Assembly: GCF_028368855.1 (NCBI RefSeq)
Contig: NZ_JAQNCY010000001.1
Span: 930,001-994,000, forward strand
Length of the DNA stretch: 64,000 bases
Reading direction: 5' to 3'
From: Leisingera sp. SS27
Lineage (GTDB): Bacteria > Pseudomonadota > Alphaproteobacteria > Rhodobacterales > Rhodobacteraceae
Shown: positions 55,251 through 63,110 of the stretch, piece by piece
Numbering within the stretch: position 1 is the stretch's first letter
Layout of the letters: every line of letters starts with the position of its first letter
Made by a program: the position numbers and the translations under genes
Notes under the pieces: model-generated
Seen by the model: only the letters and a program-made list of their open reading frames with translations
Database searches by the model: none
Told to the model about the DNA's origin: nothing

Positions 55251-55356
55251 CGGCTCAGTCTCCCCTGAAGTTTCTCTTGCTTGAGGGTCATACGAGGCTC
55301 CTGCGCCGTTCCGTCGCTGCCAGTGCGGTTTTTTTCTCCTGCTGCCGATTTTCCTC

Positions 55357-55385
55357 TTGCAGCCTCGCCCTCAAGCCCCTATTTC
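55357..55385 (+). promoter_or_regulatory. Promoter of tRNA-Gly copy 1
   Basis: TTGCAG, 17-base spacer, TATTTC; the -10 ends 20 bp before the tRNA. The other two copies carry matching TTGCGG-N17 promoters at the same place. Confidence 0.7.
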
Positions 55386-55405
55386 ACCGCTCACCGGATG
55401 GCAGC

Positions 55406-55480
55406 GCGGGCGTAGCTCAGGGGTAGAGCATTACCTTGCCAAGGTAAGGGTCGTGAGTTCGAATCTCATCGCCCGCTCCA
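55406..55480 (+). tRNA. tRNA-Gly(GCC), copy 1
   Basis: Cloverleaf by eye: acceptor GCGGGCG/CGCCCGC, D stem GCTC/GAGC, anticodon stem TTACC/GGTAA around TTGCCAA (anticodon GCC), T arm with TTCGAAT, discriminator T and encoded CCA. It is identical to copies at 58019 and 58238. Confidence 0.97.
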
Positions 55481-55494
55481 TCGGGAAAACGGAC

Positions 55495-55525
55495 AGGCCG
55501 CCCTTCGGGGCGGCCTTTCGCTTTT
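55495..55525 (+). terminator. Terminator of tRNA-Gly copy 1
   Basis: AGGCCGCCC, TTCG tetraloop, GGGCGGCCT, then TTTCGCTTTT. Confidence 0.88.
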
Positions 55526-55625
55526 CAGCATTTCCGCATAGTCTGGCCGGGTGCAGAAAACCTTGTGCGGAATCGCTTTACCGCATAGGAACAGAGCAAG
55601 AACGCGAACGGACAGGCAGAGCAGA

Positions 55626-56585
55626 ATGCTGACATCGGTAGAACTATGCGCAGGTGCGGGCGGCCAGGCCCTCGGGCTCGAGGCGGCGGGCTTTGACCAC
55701 ACGGCGCTGGTTGAGATCGACAAGCACTGCTGCGCCACCCTGCGCCACAACCGCCCGGCGTGGAACGTGCTGGAAGAGGACGTGCGCAAGTTCAAGGACG
55801 TCGCAAGCAACTACAAAGGCATCGACCTCTTGGCCGGCGGCCTGCCCTGCCCGCCGTTTTCGGTCGCGGGCAAGCAGCTGGGCGAGAAGGATGAGCGCAA
55901 CCTGTTTGATGATGCAATTGAGATCGTCGATGCCACCCGCCCGCGCGCGGTGATGATCGAGAACGTGCGCGGCTTTCTGGATGCAGTATTTCATGACTAC
56001 CGTGAAAAGCTGAAGAAACAGCTTTCGAAACTGGGCTATGAAACCGACTGGCGGCTGCTCAATGCCTCCGATTTCGGCGTCCCGCAGCTGCGGCCGCGGG
56101 TGGCGATTGTCGCCCTGCGCAAGGAGTTTGCCGGCCAGTTCAACTGGCCCGAGCCGCTGCCGCACAACCCGCCGACCGTCGGTGCAACCCTGGTCGACCT
56201 GATGAAGGAACGCGGCTGGCGCGGGGCAGATGACTGGGCTGCCAAAGCGGATGAGATCGCGCCGACCATCGTCGGCGGCTCAAAGAAACACGGGGGTCCC
56301 GATCTGGGCCCCACCCGCGCGCGGCGCGCCTGGGCGGCTTTGGGCGTTGAGGGCCGCACGATTGCGAACGAGGCGCCGGATCCGTTTCACAACGACATGC
56401 CGCGCCTGACGGTGCGGATGGTCGCGCGCATCCAGGGCTTCCCCGATGCCTGGCACTTCACCGGTGCCAAGACCAATGCCTACCGCCAGGTCGGCAACGC
56501 CTTCCCGCCGCCGGTGGCAGAGGCAGTGGCGCGGGAGCTGAAGGCGGCGATTGCCAAACCAAAGCTGCATGCAGTGCGGGCCTAA
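55626..56585 (+). CDS. DNA (cytosine-5-)-methyltransferase of a restriction-modification module
   Basis: A 319-residue C5-cytosine methyltransferase. Motif I is ELCAGAGGQALGLEAAGF, motif IV is GGLPCPPFSVAG with the catalytic Pro-Cys, motif VI is MIENVRGF, motif VIII is QLRPRVAIVAL, and motif X is YRQVGNAFPPPVAEAVA. It protects host DNA against the neighbouring NaeI-family nuclease. The ATG at 55626 directly precedes motif I. It begins ~100 bp after the first tRNA terminator and is the first gene of a three-gene unit. Confidence 0.93.
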   Translation: MLTSVELCAGAGGQALGLEAAGFDHTALVEIDKHCCATLRHNRPAWNVLEEDVRKFKDVASNYKGIDLLAGGLPCPPFSVAGKQLGEKDERNLFDDAIEIVDATRPRAVMIENVRGFLDAVFHDYREKLKKQLSKLGYETDWRLLNASDFGVPQLRPRVAIVALRKEFAGQFNWPEPLPHNPPTVGATLVDLMKERGWRGADDWAAKADEIAPTIVGGSKKHGGPDLGPTRARRAWAALGVEGRTIANEAPDPFHNDMPRLTVRMVARIQGFPDAWHFTGAKTNAYRQVGNAFPPPVAEAVARELKAAIAKPKLHAVRA

Positions 56586-56627
56586 CCCCGCGCCCGCTGC
56601 CTTGCCGGCCGCCGGGCGGCTTTTGCC

Positions 56628-57530
56628 ATGAAACAGAAGATTCCCAACAGCCTGGTTGATTTCGACCACCAGGATTTCAACGTCCTGCTCCACCTTGAGA
56701 TGGAGATCACCCAGCGCGCCGGCGGGCTGCTGGCGCTCGAGCATGGCGTGGCCTTCATGCTGCGCGACTGCATCGACGATGTGATCATGACACCCAAGAC
56801 CGGGCGGCGGTCTTACGAAGAACTGGAGAAAACCGAAAAGACCTATATCGGCACCCGGGTGGAGATTGAGCTGCGGGCCCTGCTGGGCCTGCGGAAGGGA
56901 CGGCTGGACACCGTGATTTTGGGCCATGACGTGGACATCAAGCACACCATGGGCAGCAACTGGATGATTCCGACCGAAGCTGTGGGCAGCGCTTGCCTGC
57001 TGGTGGCCGCAGATGAGGCGCGGGCGCGCTGTTACCTTGGGCTGATCGTGGCCCGGCCCGAATACCTGACTGCAGGTCAGAACAAGGATGCCAAGCGCAG
57101 TATTTCCGCTGAAGGTTTCAAACACATTCAATGGCTGCTGAAGGACCACCCCTACCCGGCCAACTTCTGGCGCACTGCGGATGCGGATGCCGTCCAGGAT
57201 ATATTTGACTGCGACACGGGCAACGCCCGCATGGCCACACTGTTCCGGCTCATGCAGCGCCGCCCGATTCCCCGCGCCGCGGTGGAGGCGGTGGCGCAGC
57301 AAAAGGATTTCATGCGCCGCATCCGTGCTGACGGCGGCCATGGCACCCGCGACATTCTGGGGCGTGAGCAGATCGTGGTGCTGGAGGGACGCAAGGACGC
57401 CCAGCTGATCAAAGCGCTGGAGCTGCCGCCCTGTGCGGCCAGCGAGTTCATTTCCTGCCGGATTGAAACGGAGTACCATGCCCGCATGGCCGGACAATCA
57501 GGGCATCCAATCGCGTGGCCGACAAGCTGA
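56628..57530 (+). CDS. NaeI-family type II restriction endonuclease
   Basis: A 300-residue protein resembling NaeI (317 residues). The endonuclease half has TRVEIEL (Glu79), RLDTV (Asp94) and HDVDIKHTMG (Asp103, Lys105), in the order of the NaeI active-site residues Glu70, Asp86, Asp95 and Lys97. The family pattern NWMIPTEAVGSACLLVAADE...GLIVARPEYL...GQNKDAKRSI is also clear. The C-terminal half should be the second DNA-binding (CAP-like) domain of NaeI. If specificity is conserved the target is GCCGGC. It lies 42 bp after the methyltransferase and overlaps vsr by 16 bp. Confidence 0.85.
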   Translation: MKQKIPNSLVDFDHQDFNVLLHLEMEITQRAGGLLALEHGVAFMLRDCIDDVIMTPKTGRRSYEELEKTEKTYIGTRVEIELRALLGLRKGRLDTVILGHDVDIKHTMGSNWMIPTEAVGSACLLVAADEARARCYLGLIVARPEYLTAGQNKDAKRSISAEGFKHIQWLLKDHPYPANFWRTADADAVQDIFDCDTGNARMATLFRLMQRRPIPRAAVEAVAQQKDFMRRIRADGGHGTRDILGREQIVVLEGRKDAQLIKALELPPCAASEFISCRIETEYHARMAGQSGHPIAWPTS

Positions 57531-57928
57531 CACCAGAGCGGCGCAGCGCCAATATGGCAAAAATCCGCGCCAAGAACACCAAGCCGGAAATGCTGGTGCG
57601 GCGGATGGTGCATGGGATGGGGTTCCGCTACCGGCTGCACCGCAAGGACCTGCCGGGCAAGCCGGACCTGGTGTTCGGCCCGCGCCGCAAGGTGATCTTC
57701 ATGCATGGCTGCTTCTGGCATCTGCACAGCTGCCGCGACGGGCGCATTCCCGCCTCGCGCCGCGACTACTGGGAGCCGAAGCTGCTGCGCAATGCCGAAC
57801 GCGACGCGGAACAACTGGCAGCCCTGCAGGCGGCGGGGTGGCAGGTACTGACCATCTGGGAATGCGAGACCAAGGATCTTGCCGCCTTGGAAGAGCGCCT
57901 CGCAGACTTCCTTGAAACGACAGAATAA
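57515..57928 (+). CDS. vsr: Very short patch repair endonuclease Vsr
   Basis: A 137-residue nuclease that nicks at T:G mismatches created when 5-methylcytosine deaminates. Recognisable family features are MAKIRAKNTKPEMLVRRMVHGMGFRYRLH, GKPDLVF with the catalytic Asp, the HGCFWHLHSC zinc and DNA-contact motif, and the YWEPKLLRNAERD helix. It starts with GTG 57515 inside the end of the endonuclease gene. A neighbouring C5 methyltransferase is the usual partner. Confidence 0.93.
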   Translation: MADKLTPERRSANMAKIRAKNTKPEMLVRRMVHGMGFRYRLHRKDLPGKPDLVFGPRRKVIFMHGCFWHLHSCRDGRIPASRRDYWEPKLLRNAERDAEQLAALQAAGWQVLTIWECETKDLAALEERLADFLETTE

Positions 57929-57969
57929 TGCTTATCCACAGTCACTTGCGAGGTTCCGAAAATTTCCTC

Positions 57970-57998
57970 TTGCGGCCCGTTTGGGAAAACCCTAAACA
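57970..57998 (+). promoter_or_regulatory. Promoter of tRNA-Gly copy 2
   Basis: TTGCGG, 17-base spacer, TAAACA; the -10 ends 20 bp before the tRNA. Confidence 0.7.
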
Positions 57999-58018
57999 CC
58001 GCCTCACTGAATGGCAGC

Positions 58019-58093
58019 GCGGGCGTAGCTCAGGGGTAGAGCATTACCTTGCCAAGGTAAGGGTCGTGAGTTCGAATCTCATCGCCCGCTCCA
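58019..58093 (+). tRNA. tRNA-Gly(GCC), copy 2
   Basis: Same 75-base sequence as copy 1, anticodon GCC, CCA encoded. It marks the right edge of the restriction-modification module. Confidence 0.97.
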
Positions 58094-58107
58094 TTCGAAA
58101 GCGGAAC

Positions 58108-58138
58108 AGGCCGCCCTTCGGGGCGGCCTTTCGCTTTT
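58108..58138 (+). terminator. Terminator of tRNA-Gly copy 2
   Basis: Same stem as after copy 1 (AGGCCGCCC, TTCG, GGGCGGCCT) with TTTCGCTTTT. Confidence 0.88.
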
Positions 58139-58188
58139 CCGCACCGCAGCACCGGCGGCATTTTCTTCACCATCCTGTCATTTTCCGC

Positions 58189-58217
58189 TTGCGGTGCAGC
58201 CGCGGATTTCCTATTCA
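58189..58217 (+). promoter_or_regulatory. Promoter of tRNA-Gly copy 3
   Basis: TTGCGG, 17-base spacer, TATTCA; the -10 ends 20 bp before the tRNA. Confidence 0.7.
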
Positions 58218-58237
58218 CCGCGTCACCGGATGGCAGC

Positions 58238-58312
58238 GCGGGCGTAGCTCAGGGGTAGAGCATTACCTTGCCAAGGTAAGGGTCGTGAGTTCGAATCTCA
58301 TCGCCCGCTCCA
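58238..58312 (+). tRNA. tRNA-Gly(GCC), copy 3
   Basis: Third identical tRNA-Gly(GCC), ~145 bp after copy 2. The short spacing between copies 2 and 3 is probably the ancestral tandem arrangement. Confidence 0.97.
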
Positions 58313-58323
58313 TCGGGAACCGA

Positions 58324-58357
58324 AAAGGCCGCTCAGCTGAGCGGCCTTTCGCTTTTT
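58324..58357 (+). terminator. Terminator of tRNA-Gly copy 3
   Basis: AAAGGCCGCTC, AGCT loop, GAGCGGCCTTT, then CGCTTTTT. The stem differs from those of copies 1 and 2. Confidence 0.88.
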
Positions 58358-58478
58358 CAGGGCTACACGCATAATTTGATCAAATTCCTTTTGACCTGCA
58401 GCGCAAAGCCGGCCAATGCTACGGGCAAAAGGCGCCCCTTGGGTCATTTGAGGGGCGGTTCGTGCAAGGAGTTTGGCA

Positions 58479-59831
58479 ATGGCCCCAGTCATCTATCCCA
58501 CCACCAATTTCACCGCGACCGAACAGCTGTGCCTGGACCGCGGCGAAGGCATCTACGTCTATGACACGGACGGCAACAAATACATCGAAGGGCTGGCAGG
58601 CCTGTGGTGCACCTCGCTGGGCTACAGCAACACCGAGGTGATGGACGCAATCACCGAGCAGCTGCACAAACTGCCGTTCACCCACACCTTCGGCGGCAAA
58701 ACCCACAAGCCGATCATGGAGCTGGCCGAGAAGCTGAAGGCGATGGTGCCGGTGGAAGATGCCTATATCTTTTTCGGCAACTCCGGCTCGGATGCCAATG
58801 ACACGCACTACAAGATGCTGCGCTATTATTTCAACGCCATCGGCAAGCCGGAGAAACGCAAGATCATCACCCGCGAGCGCGGCTATCACGGGGTGACGGT
58901 GGCGGCTGGCTCGCTGACCTCCCTGCCCGCGAACCTGGCGCATTTCGACGCGCCGCTGGAGGCGCTGTCGATCCTGCGTTCGGACGCGCCGCATTATTAC
59001 ACCGGCCGCCAGGGCAATGAGACCGAAGAACAGTTTGTCGACCGGATCATCAACAACCTGGAACAGCAGATCCTGGCCGAGGACCCCGACACCATCGCCG
59101 CGATGATCGTGGAGCCGATTACCGGAGCGTCGGGCGTGATCGTGCCGCCGGAAGGGTATTATGAGAAACTGCAGGCGCTGTTGCGCAAACATGGCATCCT
59201 GGTCTGGGCCGATGAGGTGATCTGCGGCTTCGGGCGCACCGGGGCGGATTTTGGCTGCACCACCATGGGCATCAAGCCGGACCTGATGACCTTTGCCAAA
59301 CAATTGTCCTCTGCCTATTTCCCGATCTCCGCCTCCGTCATTCCGGGATACATGTATGAGGCGATGATCGCGCAGACCAATGAGGTTGGCGTCTTTGGTC
59401 ACGGCTACACCTACTCCGGCCACCCGGCGGCCTGTGCCGCGGCCCTGAAAACGCTGGAGATCTATGAGCGCGACAACCTGTTTGAACACGCGGCAGAGGT
59501 CGGCGCCTATATGCAGGCGCAACTGCGGGAGATCTTCACCGATCACCCGCTGGTCGGCGAAGTGCGCGGCAAAGGCCTGATCGCGGCGCTGGAGCTGGTG
59601 TCGAACAAGACCACCGGCGCGAGCTTTGCCAAAGGCGCGGCGGGCGCGGCGGCTCAGAAAGCCTGCCAGGAGAACGGCCTGATCCTGCGCGCGGTGGCAG
59701 GCAATGCGCTGGCGCTGTGCCCGCCGATCATCATAACCAAAGCCGAAGTGGACGACATGCTGGCGCGGCTGAAGACCGCGGTTGATACGGCCTATGCAGA
59801 GCTGAAGGAACAGGGGCTGATCGCCGCCTGA
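58479..59831 (+). CDS. Class III PLP-dependent aminotransferase (omega-transaminase type)
   Basis: A 450-residue fold-type I aminotransferase. The N-terminal GIYVYDTDGNKYIEGLAGLWC segment, the GNSGSDANDTHYKMLRYY phosphate-binding region, WADEVICGFGRTG and the PLP lysine in MTFAKQLSSAY (Lys274) are all present. These fit omega-amino acid/amine:pyruvate transaminases; substrate could be beta-alanine, GABA, taurine or polyamines. AAGGAG lies seven bases before the ATG at 58479. It is monocistronic, with a strong terminator. Confidence 0.92.
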   Translation: MAPVIYPTTNFTATEQLCLDRGEGIYVYDTDGNKYIEGLAGLWCTSLGYSNTEVMDAITEQLHKLPFTHTFGGKTHKPIMELAEKLKAMVPVEDAYIFFGNSGSDANDTHYKMLRYYFNAIGKPEKRKIITRERGYHGVTVAAGSLTSLPANLAHFDAPLEALSILRSDAPHYYTGRQGNETEEQFVDRIINNLEQQILAEDPDTIAAMIVEPITGASGVIVPPEGYYEKLQALLRKHGILVWADEVICGFGRTGADFGCTTMGIKPDLMTFAKQLSSAYFPISASVIPGYMYEAMIAQTNEVGVFGHGYTYSGHPAACAAALKTLEIYERDNLFEHAAEVGAYMQAQLREIFTDHPLVGEVRGKGLIAALELVSNKTTGASFAKGAAGAAAQKACQENGLILRAVAGNALALCPPIIITKAEVDDMLARLKTAVDTAYAELKEQGLIAA

Positions 59832-59853
59832 CTGAGCAGCGGCCGATAATCTG

Positions 59854-59881
59854 AAAACGCCCCGCATTGCGGGGCGTTTTT
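59854..59881. terminator. Bidirectional terminator after the aminotransferase
   Basis: AAAACGCCCCGC, ATT loop, GCGGGGCGTTTTT. A perfect 12-bp stem with a T-tract on the plus strand and A/T flank on the other, between convergent genes. Confidence 0.9.
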
Positions 59882-59909
59882 GCATTCCAGGGGTTTGCTG
59901 CCGGATGTC

Positions 59910-60149
59910 TCAGAACACCTTATAGGTCATCGTGGTCAGCGACCGCTCAATCCCTTCGATCTGCAACAGCTGGTCGTTGATGTATTTGCCGACATCTTCG
60001 CCTGCCGGGATGTAGAGCTTCATCAGCAGGTCGAAATTGCCGCTGGTGGAGTAAAGCTCGGAGTGGATTTCGCGCAGGGCAATCTCCTCAGCCACCTTGT
60101 AGGTGGTGCCGGGTTTGCAGCGGATCTGGACAAAGACGCAGGTGGACAT
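59910..60149 (-). CDS. Lrp/AsnC ligand-binding-domain-only protein
   Basis: A 79-residue protein consisting only of the alpha-beta RAM domain of Lrp/AsnC regulators (CVFVQIRCKPGTTYKVAEEI, then YSTSGNFDLLMKLYIP and EGIERSLTTMTYKVF). It lacks the DNA-binding winged helix. Such stand-alone RAM proteins form decamers and may bind amino acids. AGGGG precedes the ATG at 60149. It is divergent from hisB with ~170 bp between the starts. Confidence 0.88.
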   Translation of the reverse strand: MSTCVFVQIRCKPGTTYKVAEEIALREIHSELYSTSGNFDLLMKLYIPAGEDVGKYINDQLLQIEGIERSLTTMTYKVF

Positions 60150-60322
60150 GGGTGCCCCTTTTGAATGGCCGGTTGTTTGCATCCAAGCTCGCACGCGCTG
60201 CTGCCGGACGCAAGAGACCGGGATTGCTGCAACAGATTGCCGCCATTGCACAATGGCACACTTGAGCCGCGGCCCCTGCCCGCCTTATAAGCGCGTGCAG
60301 CATGACGAAGGATGAGCCGCTG

Positions 60323-60910
60323 ATGCGTACCGCCAAAGTGACCCGCAAGACCGCGGAAACCGATATCTCTGTCGAGATCAACCTCGACGGCACCGGGGTT
60401 TATGACAACCAGACCGGGGTCGGCTTTTTCGACCACATGCTGGACCAGCTGGCGCGCCATTCACTGATCGACATGACCATCCGCGCCAAGGGTGATTACC
60501 ACATCGACGACCACCACACGGTGGAGGACACCGGCATTGCGCTGGGTCAGGCGATGGTGCAGGCGCTGGGAGACAAGAAGGGCATCCGCCGTTACGGCGA
60601 GTGCCACCTGCCGATGGATGACGCTTTGGTGCGCTGCGCGCTGGACCTGTCGGCCCGCCCCTTCCTGATCTGGAATGTGGAGCTGCCGACCCAGAAGATC
60701 GGCACCTTTGATACTGAATTGGTGCGCGAGTTCTTCCAGGCGCTCAGCACTCACGGCGGCATCACTCTGCATATCGACCAGCTGCACGGGTTCAACAGCC
60801 ACCACATTGCCGAGGCGGCGTTCAAGGCAGTGGCCCGCGCGCTGCGGCTGGCGGTAGAGACCGATCCTCGCAAGGCGGATGCGATTCCGTCCACCAAGGG
60901 TGCACTCTGA
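60323..60910 (+). CDS. hisB: Imidazoleglycerol-phosphate dehydratase HisB
   Basis: A 195-residue enzyme of histidine synthesis. It carries the duplicated metal-binding motifs: [14 protein letters not shown] and [10 protein letters not shown]-type ([18 protein letters not shown]) in the first half, and [15 protein letters not shown] in the second. The ATG at 60323 gives the usual length; an in-frame ATG at 60302 would add seven residues. hisH starts one base after its stop. Confidence 0.97.
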   Translation: MRTAKVTRKTAETDISVEINLDGTGVYDNQTGVGFFDHMLDQLARHSLIDMTIRAKGDYHIDDHHTVEDTGIALGQAMVQALGDKKGIRRYGECHLPMDDALVRCALDLSARPFLIWNVELPTQKIGTFDTELVREFFQALSTHGGITLHIDQLHGFNSHHIAEAAFKAVARALRLAVETDPRKADAIPSTKGAL

Positions 60911-60911
60911 G

Positions 60912-61550
60912 ATGCTGACCGCGATTATCGACTACGAATCCGGCAACCTGCACTCCGCCGAAAAAGCGTTTCAGCGCATGGCGCGGGAGATGGACGCGGG
61001 CGAGGTCGTGGTGACCTCTGACGCCGATGTTGTTGCGCGGGCCGACCGGCTGGTGCTGCCAGGCGATGGTGCTTTCCCGGCTTGTGCGGCAGAGCTGCGC
61101 GGCCACAAGGGCATCTATGACGCAATGGTCGAAGCGGTGGAGCAGAAGGGCCGCCCGTTTCTGGGCATCTGCGTCGGCATGCAGCTGATGGCGACCACCG
61201 GGCATGAATATGAAGAGACACCGGGCCTGGGATGGGTTGGCGGCGACGTGGTGAAGATCGCACCTGCGGACCCGGCCCTGAAGGTGCCGCATATGGGCTG
61301 GAACGATCTGGTGATCGACCATGCGCACCCGGTGTTTGACGGCATCCGGAGCGGCGATCACGTGTATTTCGTGCATTCCTACCATTTCCGCGCGGCCAGC
61401 CCGGCTGAGCGGCTGGCGCATGTGGATTATGCCGGTGACGTGACCGCTGTTATCGGGCGGGACACAATGGTGGGCATGCAGTTCCACCCGGAGAAAAGCC
61501 AGGCCACGGGCTTGCGGATGATCGGCAACTTCCTGACCTGGAAACCCTGA
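60912..61550 (+). CDS. hisH: Imidazole glycerol phosphate synthase subunit HisH
   Basis: A 212-residue class I glutamine amidotransferase that supplies ammonia to HisF. The nucleophile elbow is GICVGMQLM, and the catalytic His-Glu pair is in MQFHPEKSQ. The N-terminal IIDYESGNLHS glycine-rich loop is typical. It is directly downstream of hisB; hisA resumes ~2.3 kb later. Confidence 0.96.
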   Translation: MLTAIIDYESGNLHSAEKAFQRMAREMDAGEVVVTSDADVVARADRLVLPGDGAFPACAAELRGHKGIYDAMVEAVEQKGRPFLGICVGMQLMATTGHEYEETPGLGWVGGDVVKIAPADPALKVPHMGWNDLVIDHAHPVFDGIRSGDHVYFVHSYHFRAASPAERLAHVDYAGDVTAVIGRDTMVGMQFHPEKSQATGLRMIGNFLTWKP

Positions 61551-61616
61551 AGGGACGGCGCTAACGCGCCGTGGCCTCCGGCGGGAGTATTTTCGGAAAG
61601 ATGAAAGCCGGGACTT

Positions 61617-62348
61617 TCAGGCGGCAGCGGTGCGCAAAGAAACCGGCGCTACGCCATAAACCTTGCGGAAAGCGCGGGTAAAACCTTCGGGGCTGGTATA
61701 GGCATAGCGGCGCGCGACGGCCTCCACCCGGTCGCCGCGCACAAGATCCTGATGCGCCAGGATCAGCCGCCAGCGGCGCAGGTAGCCGATCGGGGTTTCT
61801 CCGACTTCGGCGGCAAAGACTTCCGCGAAGCGCGACAGTGACAATCCCGCCTCTTGCGCCAGGTCGGCATTGGTCCAGAGGCGGCCCGGATGATCATGCA
61901 TCGCCACGATGGCGCGGCTGAGGCGCGGATCGGCGAGGCCTGCCAGCAGCCCCGGCTCTGTCGCGCCTTTCTGGATCTGGCTGCGCAGCAGGCGCACGAT
62001 CAGTACCTCGCCCAACCGGTTGATCACCGATTGCGCGCCGCAATGACGGCCCTCCGCCTCATCCCGCATCAGCCTGATCAGCCCCTGCGCCTCGGCATTG
62101 CTGGAAACGTCATACTCCACCATCGGCGGCAAGGCGGCCAAAAACGGATTGCTTTGCCCCGACCATTCCACCCGCGCCGCCCACATGACCGCACCCAAAG
62201 CGGGGTCCGCCAGCGGGCCGCGGGTGCAATAGAGGATCTGCACTGGCTTTCCTGCCGCATCAGCCAAGGCAATCAGGTTGGCCCGGGCAGGGGGAGCGGC
62301 CTGCACGGCGAGCTGGAAGCGGTCCATCAATGTGGTGAGGCGGTCCAT
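61617..62348 (-). CDS. AraC family regulator with N-terminal cupin-like domain
   Basis: A 243-residue regulator. Residues ~10-135 resemble the AraC-type cupin (LTTLMDRFQLAVQA..., IALADAAGKPVQILYC). Residues ~145-238 hold two helix-turn-helix motifs, LAQEAGLSLSRFAEVFAAEVGETPIGYL and VARRYAYTSPEGFTRAFRKVYGVAP. It is divergent from the peroxiredoxin-like gene, which it probably controls. The ATG at 62348 is chosen; the open frame reaches into the promoter region. Confidence 0.9.
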   Translation of the reverse strand: MDRLTTLMDRFQLAVQAAPPARANLIALADAAGKPVQILYCTRGPLADPALGAVMWAARVEWSGQSNPFLAALPPMVEYDVSSNAEAQGLIRLMRDEAEGRHCGAQSVINRLGEVLIVRLLRSQIQKGATEPGLLAGLADPRLSRAIVAMHDHPGRLWTNADLAQEAGLSLSRFAEVFAAEVGETPIGYLRRWRLILAHQDLVRGDRVEAVARRYAYTSPEGFTRAFRKVYGVAPVSLRTAAA

Positions 62349-62463
62349 GTTTTCGGTGTTTTCATCAGGTTTTTCGGATTTATACGACAATGAACTGCGC
62401 GATACATTCAGGCAAGCACCACCACTCACACACTCCAAACCACCACTCACGAGGACAATTCAC

Positions 62464-63000
62464 ATGCTGATCCCCCGCCAGAAGACCCCGGACCTGACCC
62501 TGCCGACGCTGGACCACGGCCAGTTCGACCTGTCCTCGGAAACGTCCGAGCGCGGCACCGTGATCTGCTTTTACCGCGGCCTGCACTGCCCGATCTGCGC
62601 GACCTACCTGAAGGACTTTGAAAAGAAGGTACCGGCCTTTGCCGAGCGCGGCGTCAACTGCATCGCCATCAGCACCGACGGCGAGGAGCGCACCCGTGCG
62701 ATGGCCGACAAAATTGAAGCCAAGGAGCTGCGGTTCGGCTATGATCTGCCGCTGTCTGCCGCCAAGGAATGGGGGCTTTATATCTCAACTTCGCGCGGCA
62801 AGACCTCGATCGGGATCGAGGAACCAGAGCTGTTTGCCGAACCCGGTCTTTTCATGGTGACACCGGAGCAGACTCTCTATTACGGGTCTGTGCAAACGAT
62901 GCCGTTTGTGCGCCCGCACTTTGCGGAACTGGTGGCGGCGCTGGATTTCGCGATCCCCAACAACTACCCGGCGCGCGGTGAATACACCGGTGAGGTGTAA
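62464..63000 (+). CDS. Peroxiredoxin-like protein (AhpC/TSA fold)
   Basis: A 178-residue thioredoxin-fold protein. Residues ~10-155 form an AhpC/TSA-type domain with FYRGLHCPICATYLKDFEKK; the CPIC pair occupies the thioredoxin-like active-site position. This subgroup is a common partner of AraC-type regulators. GAGGA precedes the ATG. It probably reduces peroxides or responds to a thiol-reactive compound, but the substrate is unproven. Confidence 0.88.
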   Translation: MLIPRQKTPDLTLPTLDHGQFDLSSETSERGTVICFYRGLHCPICATYLKDFEKKVPAFAERGVNCIAISTDGEERTRAMADKIEAKELRFGYDLPLSAAKEWGLYISTSRGKTSIGIEEPELFAEPGLFMVTPEQTLYYGSVQTMPFVRPHFAELVAALDFAIPNNYPARGEYTGEV

Positions 63001-63055
63001 GCGCCGCAGCTGCCGCCGGGGCCGGTACAATTCACCGGTTTGAGCAATAGACAAG

Positions 63056-63090
63056 AGGTCCGCTTCGAGGCATACGGGGCGGACCTTTTG
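63056..63090 (+). terminator. Terminator after the peroxiredoxin-like gene
   Basis: AGGTCCGC and GCGGACCT form an 8-bp stem followed by TTTG. Confidence 0.75.
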
Positions 63091-63110
63091 TCACTTCGGC
63101 AGCCTCTCCC

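Noticed and set aside
55406-58312. Integrase-driven genomic island at tRNA-Gly
   Set aside because: No integrase or excisionase gene exists in the interval, and the tRNA copies are complete genes with promoters rather than short att repeats. Homologous recombination between copies is simpler.
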